Below, one piece after another: positions 29,662-36,926 of a DNA stretch of 64,000 nt. Made by a program: the position numbers and the translations under genes. The DNA is taken from NCBI GenBank assembly GCA_050740315.1, contig JBOIDC010000009.1, positions 4,242 to 68,241 on the forward strand, given 5' to 3'. The notes below the pieces were generated by a model. That model did not search any database. It was not told the DNA's origin and worked only from the letters and a program-made list of their open reading frames with translations. The first letter of the stretch is position 1; every line of letters begins with the position of its first letter. Source of the stretch: JACCYU01 sp050740315. Its GTDB lineage: Bacteria; Pseudomonadota; Gammaproteobacteria; JACCYU01.

Positions 29662-30297
29662 ATGAGTCTGAGCCAAGAAGAACTGGATGCGTTGATGGAA
29701 CGCAAGGGAAAGATGCGCCGTCAGGCCTACGACGCGCGCAATGCGCAGGAAAACAAGGACGAGCTCTCCAAAGTCATCGTCGATAAATTCGTCAAGCTGC
29801 CCGAATACCAGAACCCGAAGGTCAAGACGGCCATGTGGTATCTGGACGTGCGCTCCGAGGTGCGTACGCGGCACGTCATCGCAGACGCGATCAAGAGCGA
29901 CAAGAAGATCATCGTGCCCTACTGCACGGTCGACGAGAAAGGCGCCAACAAGCTGGGGCTGTGGTATCTGGAAAGCATGGACGAACTGGTCGTCGGCAAG
30001 TGGAACATCCTGGAGCCGCCGAAGGATCGGTGGGGCGAGAAAGGCAAGGAGGTCGAGCCGGAGGCGCTCGACATCGTCATGGTGCCGGGTGTGGGCTTCG
30101 ATCGTCGGGGCGGGCGCATGGGCAACGGTCAGGGGTACTACGATCGTCTGCTGGAGCGCGCGCGTCTGGATGCGCCGCTCATCGCGCTGGCGTTCGAGGC
30201 GCAGATGTTCCCCGAGATCCTGGTGGGCCCGCATGATATTTTCATGGACAAGGTCATCACCGAGAAGGCGATTTACGAAGGCAAGGGGAGAAACTGA
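29662..30297 (+). CDS. 5-formyltetrahydrofolate cyclo-ligase
   Basis: The enzyme uses ATP to convert 5-formyl-H4F to 5,10-methenyl-H4F in the cytoplasm. The 211-residue protein has the N-terminal basic ATP-site segment (KGKMRRQAYDAR), VPGVGFD at 141-147 and the family signature GNGQGYYDR at 154-162. Housekeeping copies usually sit by zapA/ssrS; here the gene heads the serine-cycle cluster and stands two bases ahead of an Ftr paralogue, which implies a joint metabolic role. A CGGAG-type site lies about 30 bp upstream and a weaker GGAG closer to the ATG. Confidence 0.93.
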   Translation: MSLSQEELDALMERKGKMRRQAYDARNAQENKDELSKVIVDKFVKLPEYQNPKVKTAMWYLDVRSEVRTRHVIADAIKSDKKIIVPYCTVDEKGANKLGLWYLESMDELVVGKWNILEPPKDRWGEKGKEVEPEALDIVMVPGVGFDRRGGRMGNGQGYYDRLLERARLDAPLIALAFEAQMFPEILVGPHDIFMDKVITEKAIYEGKGRN

Positions 30298-30299
30298 TT

Positions 30300-31223
30300 T
30301 TGGCCGCAAAAATCGACGATACCTATGCCGAGGCGTTCAAAAGCATCTATGTCGAGTTTCTGATCACCGCGCGCGACCGCACCTGGGTGGAGCATGCGGT
30401 CAACGCCGCCACCGGGCACGGCTCCAGCACCATCATGTGCGATTGCGAGGCGGGGCTGGATCGCTACGTCGGGCCCGGCGGCGATGAATCTTTCAAGACA
30501 CCTGACGGCCGTCCCGGCGCCGTGGTGCAGCTGCACCTGCCGCGCTTTCGAAAGGACAGGGTCGAGGCGCTGGAAAAGGCGGCGCTGTCGCGCATCAGCC
30601 AGAACGTGCTGACCACTCCGACGGCCGCCTGTTTCAATCTGCTGGATACCGACACGTATTATCAGATGGGGCGCAAGGTGGCCTACTTCGGCAACGGCTT
30701 CCAGACGCGGGAAGAGCGCTTCGGCCGCAAGGTGTGGGTGGTGCCGATTCTGGGCGGCGAGTTCGTCGTCGATCGCCGGCTGGGTTATACCGATGGCCTG
30801 ATGGGCGGCAACCTGTGGCTGTTCGGCGATAGCGTGGACTCGGCGCTGGAAGCGGCCGAACGCGGAGTGAAGGCCGTGCATGATATTCCCGGCGTGATCA
30901 TGCCGTTTCCCGGTGGCATCGCCGGCTCGGGTTCGACGGCGGGCAGCAAATACAAGTTCGCCATCGCCAGCACGTACACCAAGTTCTGCCCCAGCTTGCA
31001 GGATCACCCGAACGTCGAGGCCGGTCTGCCGGCGGGCGTCAAATCGGTGATGGAGATCATCATGAACGGCAAGGATCTGCAGGCGATCATCGACGCCACG
31101 CAGGCCGCCATCAAGGCGGCGGTGGACACGCCCGGGCTGAAGATGATCTCGGCCGGCAATTACGGCGGCAAGCTGGGAAAGAGCCTGATTTACCTGCACC
31201 CGGACAAACAGCCGGCCGCGTAA
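30300..31223 (+). CDS. Formylmethanofuran-pterin formyltransferase paralogue (Ftr/FhcD family)
   Basis: The 307-residue product is a clear Ftr/FhcD homologue: IDDTYAEAF at the N-terminus, TPDGRPG at 67-73, NVLTTPTAACF at 102-112, PFPGG at 202-206 and ISAGNYGGKLG at 283-293. Classical Ftr moves a formyl group between methanofuran and N5 of tetrahydromethanopterin. In methylotrophs it is normally FhcD within fhcABCD; no fhcA, fhcB or fhcC is near. From memory of FhcD the sequence looks divergent outside these motifs, so it may use another acceptor such as tetrahydrofolate. The start is TTG with a GGGGAG site about 11 bp upstream. Family call is firm; acceptor is open. Confidence 0.88.
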   Translation: MAAKIDDTYAEAFKSIYVEFLITARDRTWVEHAVNAATGHGSSTIMCDCEAGLDRYVGPGGDESFKTPDGRPGAVVQLHLPRFRKDRVEALEKAALSRISQNVLTTPTAACFNLLDTDTYYQMGRKVAYFGNGFQTREERFGRKVWVVPILGGEFVVDRRLGYTDGLMGGNLWLFGDSVDSALEAAERGVKAVHDIPGVIMPFPGGIAGSGSTAGSKYKFAIASTYTKFCPSLQDHPNVEAGLPAGVKSVMEIIMNGKDLQAIIDATQAAIKAAVDTPGLKMISAGNYGGKLGKSLIYLHPDKQPAA

Positions 31224-31362
31224 ATCATCCATACGCGCCACGTCCGGTCTGCGTGGCGGCAGCATCAGTCTGAAGCTTGAGCGAGCCTTCAACGCTTCAG
31301 ACGCGCCAGATTTGGCACATTGACCTTATACGTCATTCATTAAATATACAAAGGAAGCGATC
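31224..31362. promoter_or_regulatory. Gap between Ftr paralogue and sga with two inverted repeats
   Basis: The 139-bp gap holds a 7-bp stem CGCCACG/CGTGGCG (31236-31242 and 31252-31258) and an 8-bp inverted repeat TCTGAAGC/GCTTCAGA (31269-31276 and 31294-31301, 17-nt loop), neither with a T tract. AT-rich sequence follows (TTGACC at 31320 and TAAATATAC at 31341), but a promoter placed there would start transcription inside the sga ribosome binding site AAGGA, so its position is doubtful. The second repeat could be an operator. Confidence 0.4.
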
Positions 31363-32601
31363 ATGCGTTACGGCCATAACCATTTATTCGTCCCCGGACC
31401 GACCAACGTTCCGCACTCCGTGCTGAGCGCGATGCACGTGCCGATGGAGGATCACCGCGCCTCCGATCTGCACGAGCTGACCAAGCCGCTGTTCGCGGAC
31501 TTAAACAAGGTCTTCAAGACCACCAAGGGGCAGTCGTTCATCTTCCCGGCCACGGGCACCGCCGGCTGGGAAGTCGCGCTGGCCAACACGTTATCGCCGG
31601 GCGACAAGGTGTTGTCGGCGCGTTTTGGGCAATTCAGTCACTTATGGATCGACATGGCCCAGCGACTGGGGCTGGACGTCGAGTTCTTCAACGTCCCCTG
31701 GGGCGAAGGCGCGCCGGTGGACAAGATCAAGAAGCGGCTGGCCGAGGACAAGGCCCACGAGATCAAGGCGGTCATGATCGTGCATAACGAGACCGCCACG
31801 GGCGTGACCAGCGATATCCCGGGCGTGCGCAAAGCCATGGACGCAGCCGGCCATCCGGCGCTGCTGTTCGTGGACGGTGTGAGCTCCATCGCCAGTATCG
31901 ATTTCCGCATGGATGAATGGAAAGTGGACATGGCGGTGGCGGGCTCGCAGAAAGGTTTCATGCTGCCGGCGGGTCTCGCCCTCGTCTGCGCCAGCCAGAA
32001 GGCGCTGGCCGCGCGCAAGACCGCCAGGCTGCCGCGTTGCTTTCTCGATCTAGAAGATCACATCAAGACCAACGCGCAGGGCTTTTTCCCCTATACCCCG
32101 TCACTGCCGATGTTGCGGGGTCTGCGGCACTCGTTGGACCTGCTGTTCGAGGAAGGCCTGGAGAATGTCTTCGCCCGCCATCACCGGCTGGCGGAAGGCG
32201 TGCGCCGGGCGATCAAGGCCTGGGGCCTGGAGCTGTGCGCCAAGCAGCCGAAGTGGCACTCCGATACCGTCAGCGCGATCATGGTGCCCAAAGGCATCAA
32301 TGGCGCGGACGTCATCGACATCGCTTATCGCAAATACAATGTGGCGCTGGGCGCGGGTCTCACCGAGGTGGCCGGCAAGCTGTTCCGCATCGGTCATCTG
32401 GGCGATCTGAACGAAGTGAGCTGCTGCGCGGCGCTCGCCGCCGCGGAAATGGCCATGCTGGATGTGGGCGTCAAGATCAAACCCGGCAGCGGGGTGGCTG
32501 CCGCGATCGAGTACTACCGCAAGAACGCGCCGGCGGCCGACGACAAGAGCACAGCAGGACAGGCCCGGGCGATGAAGTCCGGCATGAAGAAAACCGCTTA
32601 A
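31363..32601 (+). CDS. sga: Serine-glyoxylate aminotransferase
   Basis: Transfers the amino group of serine to glyoxylate, giving hydroxypyruvate and glycine, a defining step of the serine cycle. The 412-residue class V PLP enzyme has the N-terminal LFVPGPTNVP, the substrate loop ATGTAGWE and the PLP lysine Lys197 in AGSQKGFMLP. It is slightly longer than usual through a hydrophilic tail rich in Lys and Ala. The AAGGA site lies 7 bp before the ATG. Thirteen bases separate it from mcl. Confidence 0.95.
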   Translation: MRYGHNHLFVPGPTNVPHSVLSAMHVPMEDHRASDLHELTKPLFADLNKVFKTTKGQSFIFPATGTAGWEVALANTLSPGDKVLSARFGQFSHLWIDMAQRLGLDVEFFNVPWGEGAPVDKIKKRLAEDKAHEIKAVMIVHNETATGVTSDIPGVRKAMDAAGHPALLFVDGVSSIASIDFRMDEWKVDMAVAGSQKGFMLPAGLALVCASQKALAARKTARLPRCFLDLEDHIKTNAQGFFPYTPSLPMLRGLRHSLDLLFEEGLENVFARHHRLAEGVRRAIKAWGLELCAKQPKWHSDTVSAIMVPKGINGADVIDIAYRKYNVALGAGLTEVAGKLFRIGHLGDLNEVSCCAALAAAEMAMLDVGVKIKPGSGVAAAIEYYRKNAPAADDKSTAGQARAMKSGMKKTA

Positions 32602-32614
32602 GCGAGGCCACGCA

Positions 32615-33559
32615 ATGAGCCACACCCGTTACGAACCCAGCAAGGTCAGATTGCAACGCAGCGAACTCGCGGTGCCCGGCTCCAATCCGGGCATGTTCGA
32701 GAAGGCCGCCAACAGCAATGTCGATTTCATTTTTCTCGATCTCGAAGACGCCGTGGCGCCCGACGACAAGCCCAAGGCGCGCAAGAACATCATCGAGGCG
32801 CTCAACGACATCGACTGGCGGGCCAAGGAAAAGACCATGTCCATCCGCATCAACGGGCTGGACACGCATTACATGTACCGCGATGTCGTGGATATTCTGG
32901 AACAGGCAGGCCAAAACCTGGACACCGTTCTCATCCCCAAGGTGGGCGTGCCGGGTGACGTTTATCTGATCGACTGCCTGATCACCCAGATCGAGGAGGC
33001 GATGGGCTTCGAGCACAAGATCGGCATCGAAGTGCTGATCGAAACGGCGCTGGGCATGGCCAATGTCGAGGCCATCGCCACGTCAAGCAAACGGCTGGAG
33101 GCGATGCACTTCGGCGTCGCCGACTACGCGGCCAGCAACCGCGCGCGCACCGTGAACATCGGTGGCCTGAACCCGGATTATCCCGGTGACCAGTGGCACG
33201 CGGCCATCACCCGCATGACCGTGGCCTGCCGCGCGTACGGCCTGCGGCCGATCGACGGCCCGTTCGGCGATTTCAAGGATCCGGAAGGTTATACCCTGGC
33301 GGCCAAGCGCGCCGCGGCATTGGGTATGGAGGGCAAATGGGCCATTCATCCCAGCCAGATCGAGCTCGCGAACGACGTGTTCACGCCACCCGAAGCCGAA
33401 GTCGAAAAGGCCAAGCGCATCCTGGAAGCGCTGAAGGAAGCCGCGCGCCAGGGCAAGGGCGCCGCGCAGGTCGATGGCCGCATGATCGACGCGGCCTCGG
33501 CGCGGATGGCCGAAAACGTGGTACGCACCGACAAGGCCATAAAAGACAAATCGAAATAG
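32615..33559 (+). CDS. mcl: L-malyl-CoA lyase (Mcl)
   Basis: Cleaves malyl-CoA to acetyl-CoA and glyoxylate, closing the serine cycle. The 314-residue CitE-like TIM barrel has FIFLDLEDAVAPDDKPKAR near residue 40, the metal glutamate in GIEVLIETALGM, and the C-terminal GKWAIHPSQIELAN. These match methylotroph malyl-CoA/beta-methylmalyl-CoA lyases rather than citrate lyase beta subunits. Co-transcribed with sga; a long hairpin separates it from mtkA. Confidence 0.95.
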   Translation: MSHTRYEPSKVRLQRSELAVPGSNPGMFEKAANSNVDFIFLDLEDAVAPDDKPKARKNIIEALNDIDWRAKEKTMSIRINGLDTHYMYRDVVDILEQAGQNLDTVLIPKVGVPGDVYLIDCLITQIEEAMGFEHKIGIEVLIETALGMANVEAIATSSKRLEAMHFGVADYAASNRARTVNIGGLNPDYPGDQWHAAITRMTVACRAYGLRPIDGPFGDFKDPEGYTLAAKRAAALGMEGKWAIHPSQIELANDVFTPPEAEVEKAKRILEALKEAARQGKGAAQVDGRMIDAASARMAENVVRTDKAIKDKSK

Positions 33560-33566
33560 CGGTCAG

Positions 33567-33601
33567 GTTCGCGCCGATCGGGGCTTCCGGTCGGCGCGAA
33601 C
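33567..33601 (+). repeat. Long inverted repeat between mcl and mtkA
   Basis: GTTCGCGCCGA and TCGGCGCGAAC form a perfect 11-bp stem, with partial pairing continuing inward to a short GGCTT loop. No T tract follows, so it is more likely an mRNA-stabilising or processing hairpin, or a weak attenuator, than a terminator. Such a hairpin could set different mcl and mtkAB levels. Confidence 0.6.
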
Positions 33602-33682
33602 GCTTAACCGCGCAAACGCTTAAAGCCGATACCAACACCCGCTGCTGCGGGCAGGCGCGACACTAGAAACTGGAGGCTAACC

Positions 33683-34867
33683 GTGGACATCCACGAATAT
33701 CAAGCAAAAGAACTTCTATCGGGGTTCGGCGTGCCCATCGCCGCGGGCGGACTGGCGTACAGCCCCGAGCAGGCCGTCTACCGCGCCAAGGAGATTGGCG
33801 GCGACAAATGGGTCGTGAAGGCGCAGATCCATTCCGGCGCGCGCGGCAAGGCAGGGGGCATCAAGGTCTGTTCGAACGACCGCGAGATCTGGGACGCGGC
33901 CGACGAATTGCTAGGCAAGCGTCTGGTGACCCATCAGACCGGGCCGCAGGGTAAGGTCGTCTATCGCCTGTACGTGGAGGCGGGCACTGCCATTGACCGC
34001 GAAATCTACTTCGCGCTGGTGATGGATCGGGCTCGCGAACGCATCGTCGTGGTCGCCTCCGCCCAGGGCGGCATGGAGATCGAGGAACTCGCCAAGGACA
34101 AGCCGGAGGCCATTATGCGCATCGCTGTGGAACCTGCAGTCGGCCTACAGGCGTTCCAGGCGCGCGAGCTCGCGTTCGGCCTCGAGCTGCCGACCGCATT
34201 GATTTCGCAGGCCGTCACGGCCTTTACCGGCGCGTACCGCGCGCTGCGCGATCTGGACGCAAGTCTGGTTGAGATCAACCCGCTGGTGGTCACCAAGGAC
34301 GGCCGTCTGCTGGCGCTGGACGCCAAGATGCAGTTCGACGACAACGCCCTGTTCCGGCGCCCCAACATCTCCGAGTTGCGCGACAAATCGCAGGAAGACC
34401 CGCGTGAGACCAACGCCTCCGATCGCGGTTTGAACTACGTCGGGCTGGACGGAGACATCGGTTGCATGATCAACGGCGCCGGCCTTTCCATGGCGACCAT
34501 GGACATGATCATGCAGGCGGGCGGCAGCCCAGCGAACTTCCTGGATATCGGCGGCGGCGCCTCGCCGGATCGGGTCGCCAAGGCATTCCGGCTGGTGCTA
34601 TCGGACGAAAAGGTCAAGGTTTTCCTGGTCAACATCTTCGCGGGCATCAACCGCTGCGACTGGATTGCCGAGGGTGTGGTGCAGGCCGTGCAGAAGATAG
34701 ATATGAAAATTCCGCTGATCGTGCGGCTTGCAGGCACCAACGTTGAACAGGGCAGAAAGATTCTCAAGGAGAGCAAGTTTCCCTTTATCATGGCCGAAAC
34801 CTTGGCCGAGGCAGCCGAAAAAGCGGTCAAGGCCCGTAACGAGGTCGTGGCCAAGAGCAAGGCTTGA
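33683..34867 (+). CDS. mtkA: Malate-CoA ligase (malate thiokinase) beta subunit
   Basis: MtkAB activates malate to malyl-CoA with ATP in the serine cycle. The 394-residue product has an N-terminal ATP-grasp domain (MDIHEYQAKELLSGFGVPI, KAQIHSGARGKAGGI) and a C-terminal flavodoxin-like ligase domain with NGAGLSMATMDMI and FLDIGGGASPD, as in succinyl-CoA synthetase beta. The genomic neighbours, not sequence alone, decide for malate over succinate. Start is GTG with GGAGG six bases upstream. Confidence 0.93.
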   Translation: MDIHEYQAKELLSGFGVPIAAGGLAYSPEQAVYRAKEIGGDKWVVKAQIHSGARGKAGGIKVCSNDREIWDAADELLGKRLVTHQTGPQGKVVYRLYVEAGTAIDREIYFALVMDRARERIVVVASAQGGMEIEELAKDKPEAIMRIAVEPAVGLQAFQARELAFGLELPTALISQAVTAFTGAYRALRDLDASLVEINPLVVTKDGRLLALDAKMQFDDNALFRRPNISELRDKSQEDPRETNASDRGLNYVGLDGDIGCMINGAGLSMATMDMIMQAGGSPANFLDIGGGASPDRVAKAFRLVLSDEKVKVFLVNIFAGINRCDWIAEGVVQAVQKIDMKIPLIVRLAGTNVEQGRKILKESKFPFIMAETLAEAAEKAVKARNEVVAKSKA

Positions 34868-34887
34868 GCCGGCGCGGAGATATAAAC

Positions 34888-35778
34888 ATGGCAATTCTTA
34901 TTGACGAAAAAACGCCGGTCATCATCCAGGGCTTCACCGGCAAGATCGGTACGTTTCATGCTCAGGAGATGATTGATTACGGCACCAACGTCGTGGGCGG
35001 CGTGACACCCGGCAAGGGCGGCACCAAGCATCTGGACCGGCCCGTGTTCAATACGGTCAAGGACGCGGTCAAGGAGACCGGCGCGCGGGCAAGCATCCTG
35101 TTCGTGCCGGCGCCGTTCGCGGCCGATTCCATCATGGAGGCTGCCGACGGGGGCATCAAATACTGCGTGGCCATCACCGATGGCATCCCGGCGCAGGACA
35201 TGATCCGCGTCAAGCGCTACATGCGCCGCTACCGGTACGAGGACAAGATGATCCTCACCGGCCCGAACTGCGCCGGCACCATCAGCCCCGGCAAGGCGAT
35301 GCTGGGCATCATGCCGGGTCACATTTACATGGAAGGCAACGTCGGCGTGGTGGGCCGTTCCGGCACCTTAGGCTATGAGGCCGCCGAGCAGATGAAGGAG
35401 ATAGGCATCGGTATCTCGACCTCAGTGGGCATCGGCGGGGATCCCATCAACGGCTGCTCGTTCCAGGATGTGTTCGCGCTGTTCGAAGAGGACCCGGAAA
35501 CGAAGGCCGTATTGATGATCGGGGAAATCGGCGGACCGCAAGAGGCCGACGCGGCCAGGTTCTTCAAGGAGAACATGAGCAAACCGGTCATGGGTTATGT
35601 CGCAGGCCTGACTGCGCCTACGGGCCGCCGCATGGGCCACGCCGGCGCGGTCATCTCCGCCAGCGGCGAAAGCGCGGCCGAGAAGGTGGAAATCATGAAG
35701 GAAGCCGGTATCGTGGTCGTGCCGAGCCCCGCGGAGTTTGGTGAAACGGCCAAGGCCGTGTTGAGCAAGGTGACTTGA
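34888..35778 (+). CDS. mtkB: Malate-CoA ligase (malate thiokinase) alpha subunit
   Basis: The 296-residue partner of MtkA binds CoA through an N-terminal Rossmann domain (VIIQGFTGKIGTFHAQ) and carries the phosphohistidine His251 in RRMGHAGAVIS. GNVGVVGRSGTLGYEA matches the succinyl-CoA synthetase alpha fold. The start follows the mtkA stop by 20 bp with a GGAGA site. The 114 bp after it hold no gene. Confidence 0.94.
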   Translation: MAILIDEKTPVIIQGFTGKIGTFHAQEMIDYGTNVVGGVTPGKGGTKHLDRPVFNTVKDAVKETGARASILFVPAPFAADSIMEAADGGIKYCVAITDGIPAQDMIRVKRYMRRYRYEDKMILTGPNCAGTISPGKAMLGIMPGHIYMEGNVGVVGRSGTLGYEAAEQMKEIGIGISTSVGIGGDPINGCSFQDVFALFEEDPETKAVLMIGEIGGPQEADAARFFKENMSKPVMGYVAGLTAPTGRRMGHAGAVISASGESAAEKVEIMKEAGIVVVPSPAEFGETAKAVLSKVT

Positions 35779-35892
35779 TCGAATAGTGGTGCAATATTCG
35801 GGGCAAAGCAGGCGCGGGGCACGCGACCCAGTCGTCAAGGTGCGCACCTCAGCGATTCTTGCTTTGTACGCTCAGTTAGCTAGGAGTAATCC

Positions 35893-36864
35893 ATGGCAAA
35901 GCCTAAAGTCATCGTCACGCGCAAATGGCCCGCGGCGGTCGAAGAAAAGCTTAAAAGTCGCTACGACGTAACGCTTAACGAAAGCGACCAACCGCTCAGC
36001 GCGTCCGAGCTCAAAGCCGCGATGCGCGACGCCGACGCGGTCTGTCCCACCGTCACCGACAAGATGACGGCCGAAGTGCTGGGTGCGGACAACCGCAGGG
36101 CGAAGATAATCGGCAACTTCGGCGTCGGCTTCAACAACATCGATATCGACGCCGCCAAGGAACACGGACTGGTCGTCACCAACACGCCTGAGGTGCTGAC
36201 TGACGCCACCGCCGATCTGGCCATGACCCTGCTCTTGATGGTCGCGCGCCGCGCCGGCGAAGGCGAACGGCACGTGCGCGGCGGTCACTGGACGGGCTGG
36301 CGGCCGACGCACATGATGGGCGCCCAGGTCACCGGCAAGACGCTGGGTCTGATCGGCATGGGCCGCATCGCGCAGGCGATGGCCAAGCGCGCGCATTACG
36401 GCTTCGGCATGAAGATCATCTTTCACGACCCCTACCCGCCCAGGCCGGAAGCCATAAAAGGCCTGGACGCGGAAAGCCACGACAGCGTCGAAGCGGTGCT
36501 TAAAGCGGCGGACTTCGTCTCCATTCACTGCCCCGGCGGCGCCGCCACGCATCATCTGCTCAACGCCAAGCGTATCGGTCTGATGCAGCGGCACGCCTTT
36601 CTGATCAACAGCGCGCGCGGCGACGTGGTCGACGACAAAGCCCTGATCGACGCGCTGAAGGCCGGCGCCATCGCGGGTGCCGGGCTGGACGTGTTCGAGC
36701 AGGAACCCAGGGTTAGCGCGGCGCTGCTCAAGATGGAGAACGTCGTCACTCTGCCCCATCTGGGCAGCGCCACCACCGAGACCCGCGTCGCCATGGGCGA
36801 ACGCGTGCTGAGCAATCTGGAGGCCTTTTTCGCAGGTCAGGAACCGCCCGACCGCGTCGCCTGA
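35893..36864 (+). CDS. hprA: Hydroxypyruvate reductase (D-glycerate dehydrogenase)
   Basis: Reduces hydroxypyruvate from the Sga reaction to D-glycerate with NAD(P)H. The 323-residue D-isomer-specific 2-hydroxyacid dehydrogenase has the dinucleotide motif LGLIGMGRIAQAMAKR, and the catalytic Arg (NSARGDVVDD), Glu (DVFEQEP) and His (LPHLGSA) in order. Good TAGGAGT site before the ATG. It stands between mtkB and ppc in the C1 cluster. Confidence 0.94.
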   Translation: MAKPKVIVTRKWPAAVEEKLKSRYDVTLNESDQPLSASELKAAMRDADAVCPTVTDKMTAEVLGADNRRAKIIGNFGVGFNNIDIDAAKEHGLVVTNTPEVLTDATADLAMTLLLMVARRAGEGERHVRGGHWTGWRPTHMMGAQVTGKTLGLIGMGRIAQAMAKRAHYGFGMKIIFHDPYPPRPEAIKGLDAESHDSVEAVLKAADFVSIHCPGGAATHHLLNAKRIGLMQRHAFLINSARGDVVDDKALIDALKAGAIAGAGLDVFEQEPRVSAALLKMENVVTLPHLGSATTETRVAMGERVLSNLEAFFAGQEPPDRVA

Positions 36865-36873
36865 ATCCACACC

Positions 36874-36896
36874 CCCGCCGGCGCGCCGGCGGGTTT
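36874..36896 (+). terminator. Weak hairpin terminator or attenuator between hprA and ppc
   Basis: A GC-only stem CCCGCCGGC/GCCGGCGGG with a minimal loop is followed by only TTT. It may partly stop transcription ahead of ppc; full termination seems unlikely with so short a T tract. Confidence 0.45.
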
Positions 36897-36926
36897 GGTC
36901 ATCGCTCCTCGCGCAGCGCATAACAT

